From positions 64,532,417 through 64,596,416 of the forward strand of contig OY759261.1 of NCBI GenBank assembly GCA_963662155.1: a stretch of 64,000 bases of DNA, given 5' to 3'. Shown piece after piece: positions 36,067 through 48,366 of the stretch (position 1 is its first letter; each line of letters begins with the position of its first letter). The notes under the pieces were generated by a model. That model was not told where the DNA came from, ran no database searches, and saw only the letters and a program-made list of their open reading frames with translations. The position numbers and the translations under genes are program-made. Source of the stretch: Lamellibrachia columna (lineage: Eukaryota > Annelida > Polychaeta > Sabellida > Siboglinidae).

Positions 36067-36330
36067 TTTGACATAAGAAGGAGACAGGAATTCCATGGCT
36101 GGCCTGAATAGTACAGCCGCTTCTACAATTGACTTTGATATACGTCAGTAACCGTGAAGCGAGGAGTTATCTGGCGTAGAATATAACACACATCGAATTT
36201 GATTAAATAATTGTAATAACTTATAACAAATAATCACGAATTACAGTATGATTTAATTAACATAATTGTGTATGCATTTGTTCAATCTTAGTACCCTTTA
36301 GTCAGCCACGCTTCAGTTGGCAGTTTAGTT
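36067..36330 (+). repeat. Tandem duplication of the last exon and 3' flank, copy B
   Basis: The ~245-bp segment starting in exon 5 (about 35822) is repeated from 36067. The duplicated exon remnant starts at TTTGAC without an acceptor and encodes RRRQEFHGWPE plus TAG, matching the copy A/C tail type rather than its own neighbour. Confidence 0.8.
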
Positions 36331-36546
36331 ATATATGATTGTTGTTACTAGGTTTAAATACATAATTCGTAGCGGTCTCTTACTGAAATGAACAACTGAC
36401 GGATCCATACCGTGACTGTTTGCCTAGAAACTAGGTTCGTCAAGCTAACAAGCAAGGTAATCCCTCACGGATATTGCGCATAAACATTTGTCTTTGCGGA
36501 AAAAACTCAGGGCAACGTTGTTTCACGGCCATCAATGAACGGAAGT

Positions 36547-36760
36547 AATGCTCATCATTAGGATTTTTTATTAGGTTTTTAAAGGAGGTCATGCTTATTA
36601 TTAGGATTTTTGATTTGGTTATTAAAGGAGGTGATGCTTATTATTAGGCTTTTTATTTGGTTGTTAAAGGAGGTCGTGCTTATTATTAGGATTTTTGATT
36701 TGGTTGTTAAAGGAGGTCATGATTATTATTAGGATTTTTGATTTGGTTGCCTGTCACGCG
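36547..36760 (+). repeat. Minisatellite, 43-bp unit x ~5, 3' flank of copy B
   Basis: TTAGGATTTTT starts at 36558, 36601, 36644, 36686 and 36729. The unit includes GGTTGTTAAAGGAGGTCATG. A has one unit and D has about three. Confidence 0.9.
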
Positions 36761-36773
36761 TCTTTGATGCCTT

Positions 36774-36779
36774 AATAAA
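36774..36779 (+). terminator. Candidate poly(A) signal, copy B
   Basis: AATAAA about 0.9 kb after the stop codon. Copy D has AATAAA at the equivalent place (63546). Copy A has TTAAAA there. Only positional conservation supports it. Confidence 0.35.
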
Positions 36780-37117
36780 AAAAATATTGTGCGATGCCAA
36801 CGTGGTCTGGTTTACTCACACATACGAACGCATGCACCACGCTCGCATGCACACACGCACGCACGCACATACATATCCTTATTCACATCACATCGAGATT
36901 ACAAAACTAAAATGTGGAGAAACACGAAATATACCAATGTAATGTATACTTTGACAACCACCTAGGATTTATTCAAATAAACAATTGGCTAGTCATAGCG
37001 AAAGTCATATCATGCATGAAAAATGCAATTTAATATGTAACATCATAACATATACGTACCATAAGAAGGTTAGATATTCAAAATATACGCCAAGTAAGCT
37101 ACACTGTGGTAGCCATC

Positions 37118-37225
<108 letters not shown>

Positions 37226-37589
37226 GTGCTACCCATGTGCAAACAAGTGGCTTTGATTTTAATTAGGCGGACGTGTCAACCCGGATTGGTGTACACCTAT
37301 AAGACTGAAAAAAAAAATCCAAAAGGATTGTAAGCGAACCCGTACGATTACCTACGTCTGCTGATTTACACAGCTTGCATATATTTAATGCATAATTTTA
37401 ATAATATCCCCTCTCGGACATAAGGTGTTTGTATCATATTTATGGACCATAATGTGTTTAGTTTTATCCAATGGATAAGGATTACATGAAAAGACGCTTT
37501 TACTGTTTATCACTAACGCAGAAACTCCAATGTAATGGTCATTGCAAAAATGTGCATAACAATTCTCCAATTTTACGCATCTCAATCAA

Positions 37590-39735
37590 ATTTGTTTAAC
37601 ATATACATTAATTATAACATATAAAATAAAATAGTTTAATGACAAATCATGGTTGTATGTACTCCTCAACTCATCTACAGGTAACAATGTGGTCCCTGTT
37701 TTGAAAAAGACAATATTATGGTAACACCAGTCAGTTTCAGAACTAACATACATGAGACTAGCTCTACACCTCATTGACAGGGTGTGTGTAATCATAAATG
37801 GATTATCATAGGAAACAGTGAAATACTGCATAGAGGCTTTTTATAATTAGCCCACAAGGAACACAAACACGTATTACTACAACAATTTGCGAGCAGTTTG
37901 TTCTTCATCTTCTTTGAACATAAGTAAAATGTCCTGGGTAGTACAATACTTGTACCGTACATACTCATTTGATATAATTTTCATCCGATAGATCATCACA
38001 AATTATATGTCCGAGATGTCTGTTAGACTTTGTTGTATTCAATACTGCACCACCAAGCTTAAAATCTACCTCAAAACCGAAATGATAGCTGTTGCAGTGT
38101 TTTACTTAATACAATTATTTTATTTGTATGTGTGCCTCTGTCAGGATGTAGCCAGCTTTTCACTAGTGGGGGTGGGTCATTTCCCCACAAAACAGACTCC
38201 AGGGGCATCACAAGTTTACATGGGGGTCATATTTTACCAAACAGACTCCATGGCACACTACAAGTTCACACAGGGGGAGGGGGCATGTTTTCCCAATATA
38301 GAGGGTGCCACAAGTATTGTGCACAATACATTGTTTGCATAACTGTTTCATAAAATAAAACAAAAGTAAAACAGTGATTAATTCCCTTAGTTGTGCATTG
38401 AGACTGAAAGAAAGCATGTACACCGTACCGTTGTCTATACAGACCTGTTTGAACTTCTTCTGAAACTCATCTTTGAAGAGGTCACGCAGATTATTCAGTA
38501 CGTCATCCAGTGCAGTTTGTGCATACCGAAAGAGTCAGATCTGTTTTATTCATATACGTAACCTTAAATGGAGAATAACAAACGTGATTTGCTTTATCCA
38601 TAGGAAAAATTAACACAGCGACATTATGTTTTGTTTGTTTGTTTGTTTCTATTGAGTCGGGCGGACGCACGCACGCACGCACACAATCACGCACGCCCGA
38701 AAATAAGGTGAACGTGAGAAGATTTAATTAAAACTAAGCAGCACATTGCACAAGCGAGCCAGCATGTCGAAGTAGATACTAGATACACTTGATTTTTTTG
38801 TGAAACGTTTCTGAAACGAGACGACCGAAAAATCGAATTGCTGATGAAGTTCGCGATATTGACGGTAGCGCATTTGATCAAACTGTTGTAAACCAACCTG
38901 TTGTAACCGTTCACGTAACTATCTCCGAAGTAGTCTTAATATAATATACTTTTCGTATGCGTTTGTCTGAATGTATAGAGAAGATGTTACGGATGTTGTT
39001 ACGACAACAAAAATAAAAGGGGGCATCGAAATATTGAGTTCGTTACTTGTGGTTTGTTTATGCATTGAACATGTTTCCGTCCGTATTCCACCACATAGTA
39101 ACACGTTTTGTAACAGTTGGTGTAATAATTAATTTGAGAAATCCCCACTTGAAAACCCGTATATGTAATACCATCATTTCATACACTACACATGATGGTT
39201 ATAATTGACCAACTAAAGCACACATTGCTTACGAAAGTTGTTGTGTATTCATGGCTGTTTGAGTACAGCTTATTGCATGTAGCTGTCTAATTGGCATATT
39301 AATTGATGCGTTAGTAAACACAACGGAGATTAATGTTGTGACATGATTGACAGCTGTCTAGTGTGTCTAACTAACAATAACACAGAACACTCCTTCATAT
39401 TCACGATGTACTTGTTGCAATGTGTGTACTGCAATGCATGCTGGGTAGATCGCTAATCCAGAAAACCCATAACAATCAACGCGAAGCACATCGTTCCAAA
39501 GTGCCAGTTTATTCGATTACTTGCTAGACTGGTGTGACGGCGGGTTTCATGTAACAGCAGTGACTTTCTGCAAGCTCTTTACAAAATGGTTGGATTGGCT
39601 GTTGGCCTGAACCTCCATAAACCCAGGACCTCTTTGTCACGACTTAGCAATGCTACGATTAAAAACAACAAGCTCCACGTGACAAGTGAAGAAGGAAGCC
39701 ATTGGCTTATTGAGAGTTCAACAATTTGTCAGTTT
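37590..39735 (+). other. Left part of duplicon C
   Basis: Shared with duplicons B and D (37690-37830, 38090-38340, 38760-38900, 39060-39420). It includes degenerate ~45-bp repeats CCAAACAGACTCCAGGGGCA at 38180-38290, which are more numerous in D at 56170-56340. A minus-strand CR1-like tail fragment lies at about 39670-39735. No gene found. Confidence 0.55.
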
Positions 39736-40024
39736 TAAAAATGGTTTTCAAGCGGTCCTTCCTGGAATTCGTTGTGCTGTCGTATTAAATACAATATGTT
39801 AGCTGCCTGCGTACCGAATTAAAACAAAGTAGCTGTTTATGTAGGTGGTAATATACGATTTTAAAATGAGGAAATTTTTACAAATGGTCGCGTAAATTGT
39901 ATGACACTTTTCTAACTACTTTACATATGTACCATGTAATCAGCCAAATACCTAGGGTTTGGAACCGTGGATTGACTGGGAAAGGTCGGGTGCCTAATAA
40001 TTTGGGTGGAGAGTCCATCATCAA

Positions 40025-40130
40025 CTTCGCCACCCTCCCTCCACCCCTCCACCCCTCTACCCACTCCACCCCTCCATCCCCTCCACCCTTCCACCCCCTC
40101 CACCCATCCACCCCTCCACCCCCTCCAGCC
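40025..40130 (+). repeat. CCACCCCTC minisatellite
   Basis: About 100 bp of C-rich units without G on the plus strand until its end. It expands a short CACCACAACCCACC-type sequence found at the matching place in A (3855) and B (20590). Confidence 0.9.
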
Positions 40131-40635
40131 AGGCGCCAATATACAATAGCTTCCGACGCATATGATAATATTATTCAGTAGCCAATCCTGCCAAATTAAT
40201 TAATTATGTTAATGTCACAAACAAAGGGTATTTCTAAATATATTATTTAAATGAGTATAATTATATATATATGAACGACCTGCACTGCTTGTGTCAGAAG
40301 GTTGTATTTCTTCGAAGAAACGATATCTACAGTTACTACTGAGTATTTCTTGTGTCTCAGCCTGGCACCTCCAGAGGTATGTCGCAGGCAATGCCTCCGT
40401 TTCAAATGCAGCGTTTTACAAATTTGCAAGGGACCAATAGTATCTACAGCAGGATGTTTAGTTTCGGTGTATGGGTAAGTGGGTTTCCCCGTACAATAAT
40501 TGTGTGATCGTAAATGTACACAACAATTATATTAATTAAAATGGTGAACTTTTATTTTAATGTATCTAAACATACGATGTGCACAAGATATTTGGCACCA
40601 ACTCTGCTGCAGGAGGTGTCGGAGTATGGCAAGGT

Positions 40636-40643
40636 TGACGTCA
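40636..40643 (+). promoter_or_regulatory. TGACGTCA palindrome (CRE-like), upstream of copy C
   Basis: A perfect 8-bp CRE consensus about 240 bp before exon 1. Copy D has TGACGTGA at the matching place and copy A's 69-bp units have AGTGACAC. Use as a CREB/ATF site is inference. Confidence 0.35.
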
Positions 40644-40882
40644 CACCTCTTTCGTGGCTCTATTCCCGACGTTCTGTTAGTTATCACTTGTCTACAAAGG
40701 CTAATGAGCTAGATCTAGGTGATAATAATGTAGATAAACGGTGAACAGAAACTTGTGTTAGAACTGTGTGCATTGGAATAATACGTAGCTATGAGGCACT
40801 AAGATACTGAATATTAATGTCAATGTTGTTGTTGATGGCTCTGTCTAATTGTGTTGGCTTACAGTCAACAGGACTCACAAAC

Positions 40883-40965
40883 ATGAGGGAACTGAGACGA
40901 ACGGACGGCGTACTGCTCCTGCTCTGCTTAGAAGCGGTCGCCGGGATTTTTTGATTCCGATGAAC
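40883..40965 (+). pseudogene. Copy C exon 1, +1 in a T run
   Basis: Starts ATG with RELRRTDGVLLLLCLEAVAG, then ATTTTTTGA. The length of 83 nt breaks the phase-1 exit that the other copies have (73, 73 and 82 nt). Confidence 0.75.
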
Positions 40966-41962
40966 GTACGTAATATCATTGAGTATTTGCAACATAAAGT
41001 TTTGTTTGCGTCAAATACAAAACAAAAACGAAACAAATTTAAAACATGGAAACGGCACAGTAAGTGCGGTCACATCTTGAATGGGAAAACGTAATTTGGT
41101 GTAGTTATTTTACATCATTAATTTACCAGTAGGGGATACCGGGCCTAGTTAGATACAGGGGCAAGTTGTTACAGAGGCGTTTTACGAAAAAATAGCATAT
41201 ATATGAAGATACCATCGACATTATTTGGTTGGAAGTCCATCAGCAGACACACTGTCCAAAAATCTGGAATTAAGATGTCGAATTTAACGATATGTGGACA
41301 CAAATTATTTTTTAACGAACTAAAACTTTTTTGGCATTCCCACATAATATCTTCTAACGCAGCCACTTTTTATATTTTTTTTGTGAATGAAACTTGAACA
41401 TGTCTGCTATAATTTATAGTATAATGTGTTATGCCAAGTAGAATTTAATAGAAGTTAAATTGAAATTCAGAATTTTTTTTCGTCCAAGTACGTTCAACTG
41501 CAAAAATTATCTTTGGGCAAGTTGCTACAATTGTATTGGGGCAAGTCGTTACAACTGTAGCAACGCTCGGACGGCTCGTACCGATGGCTCAGCCAGCAAT
41601 GTGTGTGCTGACGATGACTGAAAGAACAACATTTGTTTAACAATGTCGCTTTATTTCACTTGTGAAGCCTAGCGTACTGGCTTATAACAAGTACTATAAA
41701 TGCTAGCAGCATCAAAATTAACACATATCTCAGAAGGGCGGGTTACACATAAATGATAAATTGCTGGACTCTCGCCATATTTGAGCAATTAATAAATATT
41801 GCACGATTCATTGAAATGTGAATGTTCGTGCGTATAATATATGAAACCGTGAGCACTTACATTGTTACGCACACTGTGCATAAGATGCACTTGTGTGTAT
41901 AATCACGTAATAACAGTAACATGTACGAATGACACTTGCTTTGCGATCCACGCGTTCTTTGC

Positions 41963-42000
41963 TGTAACAACTTGCCCCGCTTACGGGGCAAGTTGTTACA
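41963..42000. repeat. Perfect hairpin, 17-bp arms with CTTA loop
   Basis: TGTAACAACTTGCCCCG (41963-41979), CTTA, then CGGGGCAAGTTGTTACA (41984-42000). The arm equals the dispersed intron 1 motif. The equivalent place in copy A (about 7014-7075) shows only a degraded version. Confidence 0.9.
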
Positions 42001-42099
42001 GTCGACCGCGTTTGGGAAACTTCACATATCTACCTAACTACAATATGGAATATCAACAGTATAGTACATTTTATTAAACAGTAAATGTATTTATTTCAG

Positions 42100-42417
42100 A
42101 CAAGCAACCTTCATTATGCTCGGGACGGTCGAAACATATCACAGATGCAACTTTCTTGCTGAAGACGACCGCTTCAAAGACGTGCCAATGCCGCGTCACC
42201 TCCAATCGGTATGCCTTTACATTTAACACGGAAGTAAAACAGAGCGGCTCCGTAGCAAGTATATGCGTCTCACCTGTTGGCCAAGGGAGACATTCACCAC
42301 TACGTGATACTGTCTGCCTCGACAGAAGCAATCGACTAGGTCGCTCATCTTGCAGCGCACACATTTGTATGAGGCTGAAAAATAGTGACGACGGCCGGTT
42401 CAAAGTGACACTGAACG
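42100..42417 (+). CDS. Copy C exon 2: intact Cys-rich domain
   Basis: 318 nt, open, from KQPSLCSGRSKHITDATFLL through TASKTCQCRVTS and ASICVSPVGQGRHSP to FKVTLNG. Same length and Cys spacing as copy D. The exon is intact although the gene as a whole is not. Confidence 0.65.
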
Positions 42418-42434
42418 GTGAGTCTCCGAGAATA

Positions 42435-42651
<217 letters not shown>

Positions 42652-43634
42652 TAAGCATGTGCGTGTAACATGCGTGCGTGCGCCATTACGTGTCACCAAG
42701 CGCAGAACATCGGCATTATGTACGCTTACAATAATACTGATCATGTGTGTATTTGTTAAATATGATAGGCTTAATTGTATATTTGTAAAATATGACAGGC
42801 TTAATTCCCAATTTGTTGCCGAAAACTTGCATTCTAAAATGTGTGTGTGTGTGGGGTGTATGGGTACGTGGGTGCTTCCGTGCGTCCGCCATTTCTTGTC
42901 ACCAAGCGCAGAACATCGGCATTGTGTTCCCTTATAAGTGTGCATGTTTGTTAAATATGAAAGGCTTAATTCCCAATATTTTTATCGAGAATGTGCATTC
43001 TATAATACGTTGCTAGATTTAATGGGTTGGAAAGTGCCAGACGTACTCTAGTCACAGCATTCGCCTAAATGTCCTGCTAAAGTAACAGCAGACAAACAAC
43101 AACAATCGTGGCGTTTGGTGATTCCTTGTTACTTGAGATTTGACTTGGACGTCATTGACTTGAGAATGGACTTGACATACACGTCAATGATTCGAAGTTT
43201 GACTTGACTTACCAGTGCGTGACTAGTCAACTAGTCTGGAAGTTGTTCGATATGTCCAATATTTTAGGCTAACACTCGCCATCTTGTTAAAAGAAATCGT
43301 ATACGATTGCTACGTGACGTACTTTAGAGAGTGGGATTTGGAAACTGTGCCAAGACTTACGTGTTTTCGTGAAGTTAACATTCACCCAACTAACGAAGCT
43401 ATACAGCGTCTAGGATCTTCACAGAGGTGACAATACACGTAGCTCATGCAACTGCACCTGCACGATCTTTAATGCCAACGACAGTGATGAACCATGAATA
43501 TGCCTCTTGCATTTATTTCATCTACTAAGCAGTGCAGCGGATACAATGCTCATAACGGCACAACCCCCAACCTTTCAAAACGTATTAATTATTATTGTAA
43601 TATCATATCATGCTTTATTCGTCGTTGTTTGCAG

Positions 43635-44641
43635 GAAGCTATATGATGCATTATGCGTTCAGTATTGATTGCGAAACAACGATTATTAAACGAACCACCC
43701 AAAACACCCCAGCGAAGAAAACGACCAAGACGACAACACCTACAACTACTACAACGATACCAGTAACAACCAAGACGACAACACCACCAACTACTATAAC
43801 GACACCAGTAACGACCAAGACTACAACACAAACAACTACTACAACGACACCAGTAACGATCAAGACGACAACACCAACAACTACTACAACGACACCAGTA
43901 ACAACCAAGACAACAACTACTACTACGACACCAGTAACGACCAAGACGACAACACCAACAACTACTACAAAGACACCAGTAACAACAAAGACAACGGATC
44001 AGATCACAACTAAGAGATATACAACGTCACAAGACCATGCTACAACGTATACTTCAACTACAAAGAGACAACCAACAACTAGAGAAACAACTACAACATA
44101 TATTGCCATCAGACGAACGACAAAAACTCCGCCACAAACTGCATCAACTACGACAACAATAACAACACACACGAACAGACCAACAAGTCCAATATTAACA
44201 ACAACGAAGGAAACGGTATCTACACAAAGCACTACAACAGCAACTAATATGTCTACTGTGACGTCAGACCACCACGTGATAGGACTATCGACAATAACTC
44301 CGAAACCGACGAAGATGAAGGCAACGACACACACCCAACCATCACAATTAACGACATCACTTGTTAAATCACCTACGACAACATCTTCTACAATAAAGAT
44401 GGAAGCAACGACACACGACGAAGCCTGGCTGACACGTAACACAATGCCTCTGGTCGGTTGTACCGACGAACCAAGAAGCACGATACACTTCGCCCCAGTC
44501 AACGACATCACTACAATCTCTTATGACGCTGACGCATATATTGGAAGCACACCTGTTGTAACACACGACAACACAGGAACAGATGAAGGAGGATATCGAG
44601 ATATCGGAACTACAGGTTCCCCGACGACCATCACCGGATGA
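43635..44641 (+). pseudogene. Copy C exon 3, truncated by TGA
   Basis: Reads SYMMHYAFSIDCETTIIKRT, six Thr-repeat units, the KTPPQTAS and KPTKMKATT segments, then DEAWLTRNTMPLV and DEGGYRDIGTTGSP before TGA. The frame after the stop still encodes MTTPMIFSETSFSLNSQV. Confidence 0.75.
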
Positions 44642-44781
44642 ACACGAGTTTACTTGATGACAACGCCGATGATCTTCTCTGAAACGTCGTTCAGTCTCAA
44701 CTCTCAGGTTATTTCAAGAAGCACATTTACTACTCTAGCTCTCTTGCATGGTTTTGCAATAAATAAATTCAAATGTTTCAG

Positions 44782-44845
44782 AAGAAGACAAAGACAAGTG
44801 TTTGACGTAAGAAGGAGACAGGAGCTCCGTGGCTGGCCTGAATAG
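44782..44845 (+). pseudogene. Copy C exon 5 (cytoplasmic tail)
   Basis: After acceptor TTTCAG reads RRQRQVFDVRRRQELRGWPE plus TAG. With exon 4 gone, no in-frame TM protein can include it. Confidence 0.7.
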
Positions 44846-45130
44846 TACCGCCGCTTCTACAACTGACTTAGATATACGTCAGCAGCCGTGAAGCGTGGAG
44901 TTATCTCACGAGTTATCTCGCGTAGAATATAACACACGTCGAATTTGATTAAATAACTGTAATAACTTATAACAAATAATAAATAGTAGAGTGTTGCTAC
45001 TAGGGTTAAACTCATAATTCGTAGCGGTCACTTGCCATAAAGAACAATTGACGGGTCCATCACGTGTCTGTCTGCCTAACAACCATGTCCATCACGCTAA
45101 CAAACATGACCAACGCTTACGGATATTCCG

Positions 45131-45400
45131 CCCAAACAAAAAACATTCAGGCAATGGACAAGGGGCATTCAGACTCTGAGCATCAGGCACTGACCATTGG
45201 ACAGTCAGACACTGACCTGGGGTAATCAGGCTTGGACCAGGAGCAGTCTGACACTGACCAGGGGACAGTCAGACTCTGACCAGGGGACAATCAAGAACTG
45301 ACGATGGGCAATCAAGCACTGACCGGGGGCAGTAAGGCAATGACCAGGGGTAATCGGGCACTGACCAGGGGACATTCATACACTGACCAGTGGGCATTCA
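45131..45400 (+). repeat. Minisatellite, ~22-bp unit, duplicon C
   Basis: About twelve imperfect units of the same GGACAATCAGGCACTGACCA family as at 13975-14480. Confidence 0.85.
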
Positions 45401-45404
45401 GGCT

Positions 45405-46420
45405 CTACAATTTACTTCCAATACAACCACTGAAATTTCGTTTTGTAATAATACATTTTTATTAGAAACCCTGCCACATAAGACATGTCCGCAAGTAAGC
45501 CTCTCTTTAAATTGCTGTATCTCAAGATCTTATAAAGGTCTCACCCTAACATTTTCTTTGAAACTTGTTGATACAATGACCTTCCAGATAATATTTTTTT
45601 AAATCTGGGTTTCCTCATTTTGGTCATAGGTCAGTGACTGTCGCAATTTTTTTCTTCTAAATTGCTATTTGTTGCATATGTATTGCACAATGTCTTAGCT
45701 TATGACCAATGCCATTATTTAGCACCATTAGGGCCATTAGACATTTATACATACGTCTTAAGAGGCAACACGTTTTTTTTTATCTTTTATCATTATTATG
45801 CAATAACTCTGAAACTGTTTCCCTCACAAATCTGAAATTTGGCATCTAGGTCAATTTCACAACAGGTCCAACATGTGAGCCAAATTGTATTAACGTCGAA
45901 GCGACGAAGGGGTCAAGAATTTTGTTGGTTGATTTCTTTTGGAATAAGCGGTTCCTATGAATATTTAATTTTTTTATTATAGTAATATTATATGTTAAAT
46001 ATAATATTAACGGTACTATTTAATGTATAAGAATATATTTGTGTTTTACTGTTTTTTTATTAAAATTGATTGATTTTTAAATTTAAGTATATCAACCGTC
46101 ACATTTTTAACTTGTTTTTTTGCATCTTACATTTCGATAATTATTTCATTTGTATTTACGATGAGAATGTGTATAGTCGTAGTTGTTTCGGCCCACGGAG
46201 CCCCTGGCAATGGCTATAAACAGGGTTGGTTCGGCCGATGCGAGCGAAAGCACTTCACGGTTCACCGGTTGTAAAAACGGTCGGTTCGGCCCATAATTGG
46301 CCGAAATCAGACATAGGACACCCGAAGCAATTCACTCACGTATGGCGGAATTTTGGAGCCCTCCAAGACTAGTGACTCTCCACGACAAAAGTGATAGAGC
46401 CAGGAGCTGAGAACATGTAT
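45405..46420. other. Noncoding block, distal duplicon C
   Basis: Colinear with 14490-15975. It ends in a GGAGCCCTCCAAGACTAGTG and CCACGACAAAAGTGATAGA segment shared with 15940-15980. No gene. Confidence 0.6.
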
Positions 46421-46548
46421 GCCGGTTCTTAAGCCGCTGCAGTCCTCCACCCAGGCTACTGATTTTGCCCGATATGTTGGAGCACACAACCAACTAGAGC
46501 TGAACGTCAACCCGGTTATCAAATAGGCTGCATGGCAACATTATAATG

Positions 46549-46907
46549 AATGGATGTATGTAAACAGCGGGGACATAATGTCGTTTATGTGGAATGACAA
46601 CGTAACTTAATTCATGTAATATGCTTTAGCATCATAACTATTAGGACAATACTAGTTTGGGCTACGAGAGTATGCACGGCGGCTCGCGCATGCGCACTCG
46701 ATAACGCTATAAAAGCGAGTGCGGCCATGATGCTGTCCTCTCTTTTTCTTCGGAATTGCGTGGAGTGTACACGAGAAATCTTTGCTTTGCTTGAATTGTT
46801 TGAATTGTTGTAATTTTTGATTTGCGTATTATTGTGTAGTGATAGTTGATGTTAGTTTAGTCTTGTGCGTATATTCATTTAGTTTGGGTTTAATCTGAGT
46901 TCTTAAA
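46549..46907 (+). repeat. Ngaro split repeat A1 (with promoter elements)
   Basis: 359 bp repeated as A2 at 52660-53009 (A1 has one extra TGAATTGTT). It contains GCGCATGCGCAC (NRF-1-like, about 46686), TATAAAAG at 46708-46715 and, about 30 bp on, a pyrimidine-rich CTCTCTTTTTCTTCGG likely start region. Confidence 0.9.
46708..46715 (+). promoter_or_regulatory. TATA box of the Ngaro element
   Basis: TATAAAAG, duplicated in A2 at 52819-52826. With the pyrimidine tract about 30 bp downstream it suggests pol II initiation within A1. Confidence 0.5.
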
Positions 46908-46948
46908 AGTGTTTTAGGTGCAGTTATTTGGAAGAACATTCATCGAAC

Positions 46949-46970
46949 CACGTGGGAGCCGCCATTTTGG
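46949..46970 (+). promoter_or_regulatory. CACGTG E-box and YY1-like GCCGCCATTTTGG
   Basis: The two motifs lie side by side just after A1 in the presumptive 5' leader. YY1 sites near the start are known from other retrotransposon leaders; a role here is inference. Confidence 0.35.
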
Positions 46971-47054
46971 ATCGCTGCTTTCGATCGTCTGGTGATCGTT
47001 GCAGGTGTGTGGCACAAGTTTGGAGTTGCTAAGTTAAGTATAGCTTCAGCGCAG

Positions 47055-47660
47055 ATGGCTACTGGTGGAGACGTCGCGTGGATTCTTGGGGATTCCCACG
47101 TTTTCTGGATGGAAAAATTTGTCAGGGCTACTGAGGTACGTTATTCTGGTTCTTTGTTAGAATGTATGGATTGCGCGATCGCTTTCCATGGGTATCGTGG
47201 AGGCACTGTTGCTTCCCTTGAGGGTAATGGCAGTCTTAGGAGGAAGTTGGCTAGCGCGATGCCGAGCGTAGTGGTGTTATCGGTCGGGGGTAACGATTTG
47301 GACCACGCCGGAACCCCGCAAACTTTGAAAATAGGCATGCGTTTGTATGAGTATGCCCAGGCGTTGGTAACTTTGGGCGTTAAGCGGGTGGTAGTTTGCC
47401 AGATTGTGCGTCGGCAGAGTTGGCGGAATATTTCCTACGAGGAAGGTACGGCTAGGGTAACGGAAGTTAACGAGTTTCTGAGGGCAGTTTGTGATGATCC
47501 GCATGTGTCGTTCTGGAGACATAAGGGGTTTTGGAATGTCCAACGCCAGATATTCCGCCCCAATGGGGTTCACTTTAACGATTTGGGGAACCATAAGCTT
47601 TTCCGCAGCATCAAAGGGGCAGTGTTTAGTGCTGGGAAATTGGTGCATCATCATAAATAA
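47055..47660 (+). CDS. SGNH/GDSL hydrolase-like protein of the Ngaro element
   Basis: 201 codons from the first ATG (the frame continues upstream without ATG). SGNH blocks: GDSH with Ser14 near the N-terminus (block I), GYRGG (Gly, block II), SVGGND with Asn80 (block III) and PNGVHFND near the end (block V, His173). The family's block V is normally DxxH; here the Asp is Asn170 (AAT), which should abolish the triad. Some Ngaro elements are known to carry such a hydrolase domain, of uncertain function. In this element it precedes gag and ends 0.86 kb before it. The ORF is otherwise open, so decay has been slight. Confidence 0.75.
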   Translation: MATGGDVAWILGDSHVFWMEKFVRATEVRYSGSLLECMDCAIAFHGYRGGTVASLEGNGSLRRKLASAMPSVVVLSVGGNDLDHAGTPQTLKIGMRLYEYAQALVTLGVKRVVVCQIVRRQSWRNISYEEGTARVTEVNEFLRAVCDDPHVSFWRHKGFWNVQRQIFRPNGVHFNDLGNHKLFRSIKGAVFSAGKLVHHHK

Positions 47661-47958
47661 ATTGTAGCCGGAGTGCGTTTGAACGTGGTTTTCATGGGCG
47701 ATAACTAGATGGTGTGATGCGATACAGGTTGCTAGCAATGCGTTATACGAGTTCTCTCTGTTAAGACACTTCCGAATTAATTAGTAGCCTAGGCTCTGAC
47801 AGGGGCGGAGTCTAATGCTACTATCTTTCTTTAGATAATTTTAGTAATGTCATTGATACGCCACTATTTAGTGTAAACATTCAGGGTGCACGATGCGGGG
47901 ATATGTTAGCAGTGCTTGGAAGTGAATCCTTAATTTATACGTTGTGAATTACCAATAT

Positions 47959-48366
47959 TAAACCACCATGCCAAAATGCAAGGTCATGGATTATTTTGAT
48001 TAAACCACCATGCACAATTGCAGAGGCATGGAATATTTACCTTAAACCGCCATGCAAACATGCGGAGGCATGGATTAGTCAGATTAAACCGCCATGCAAA
48101 CCTGCGGAGGCATGGAATAGTGAGCTTAAACCGACATGCAAAATTGCGGATGCATGGAATAGTCAGCTTAAACCGACATGCAAACTTGCGGAGGCATGGA
48201 ATAGTCAGATTAAACCGACATGCAAACCTGCGGAGGCATGGAATAGTGAGCTTAAACCGACATGCAAAATTGCGGAGTCAGCTTAAACCGGCATGCAAAA
48301 TCGCGGAGCCATGGAATAATCAGATTAAACCGACATGCAAAATCGCGGAGGCATGGTTTTGGGTAG
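47959..48366 (+). repeat. 42-bp hairpin minisatellite inside the Ngaro element
   Basis: TAAACC starts units at 47959, 48001, 48043, 48085, 48127, 48169, 48211 and 48253. A 30-bp unit follows at 48283 (reached after 12 bp lost), then 48325. Each unit holds CCATGC/ACATGC followed 12 nt later by GCATGG, so it can fold into a small stem-loop. A lone half unit lies at about 48399-48428. Two frames are open across the array because 42 is divisible by three; codon reading gives KPPCKPAEAWNSEL-like repeats. Confidence 0.9.
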
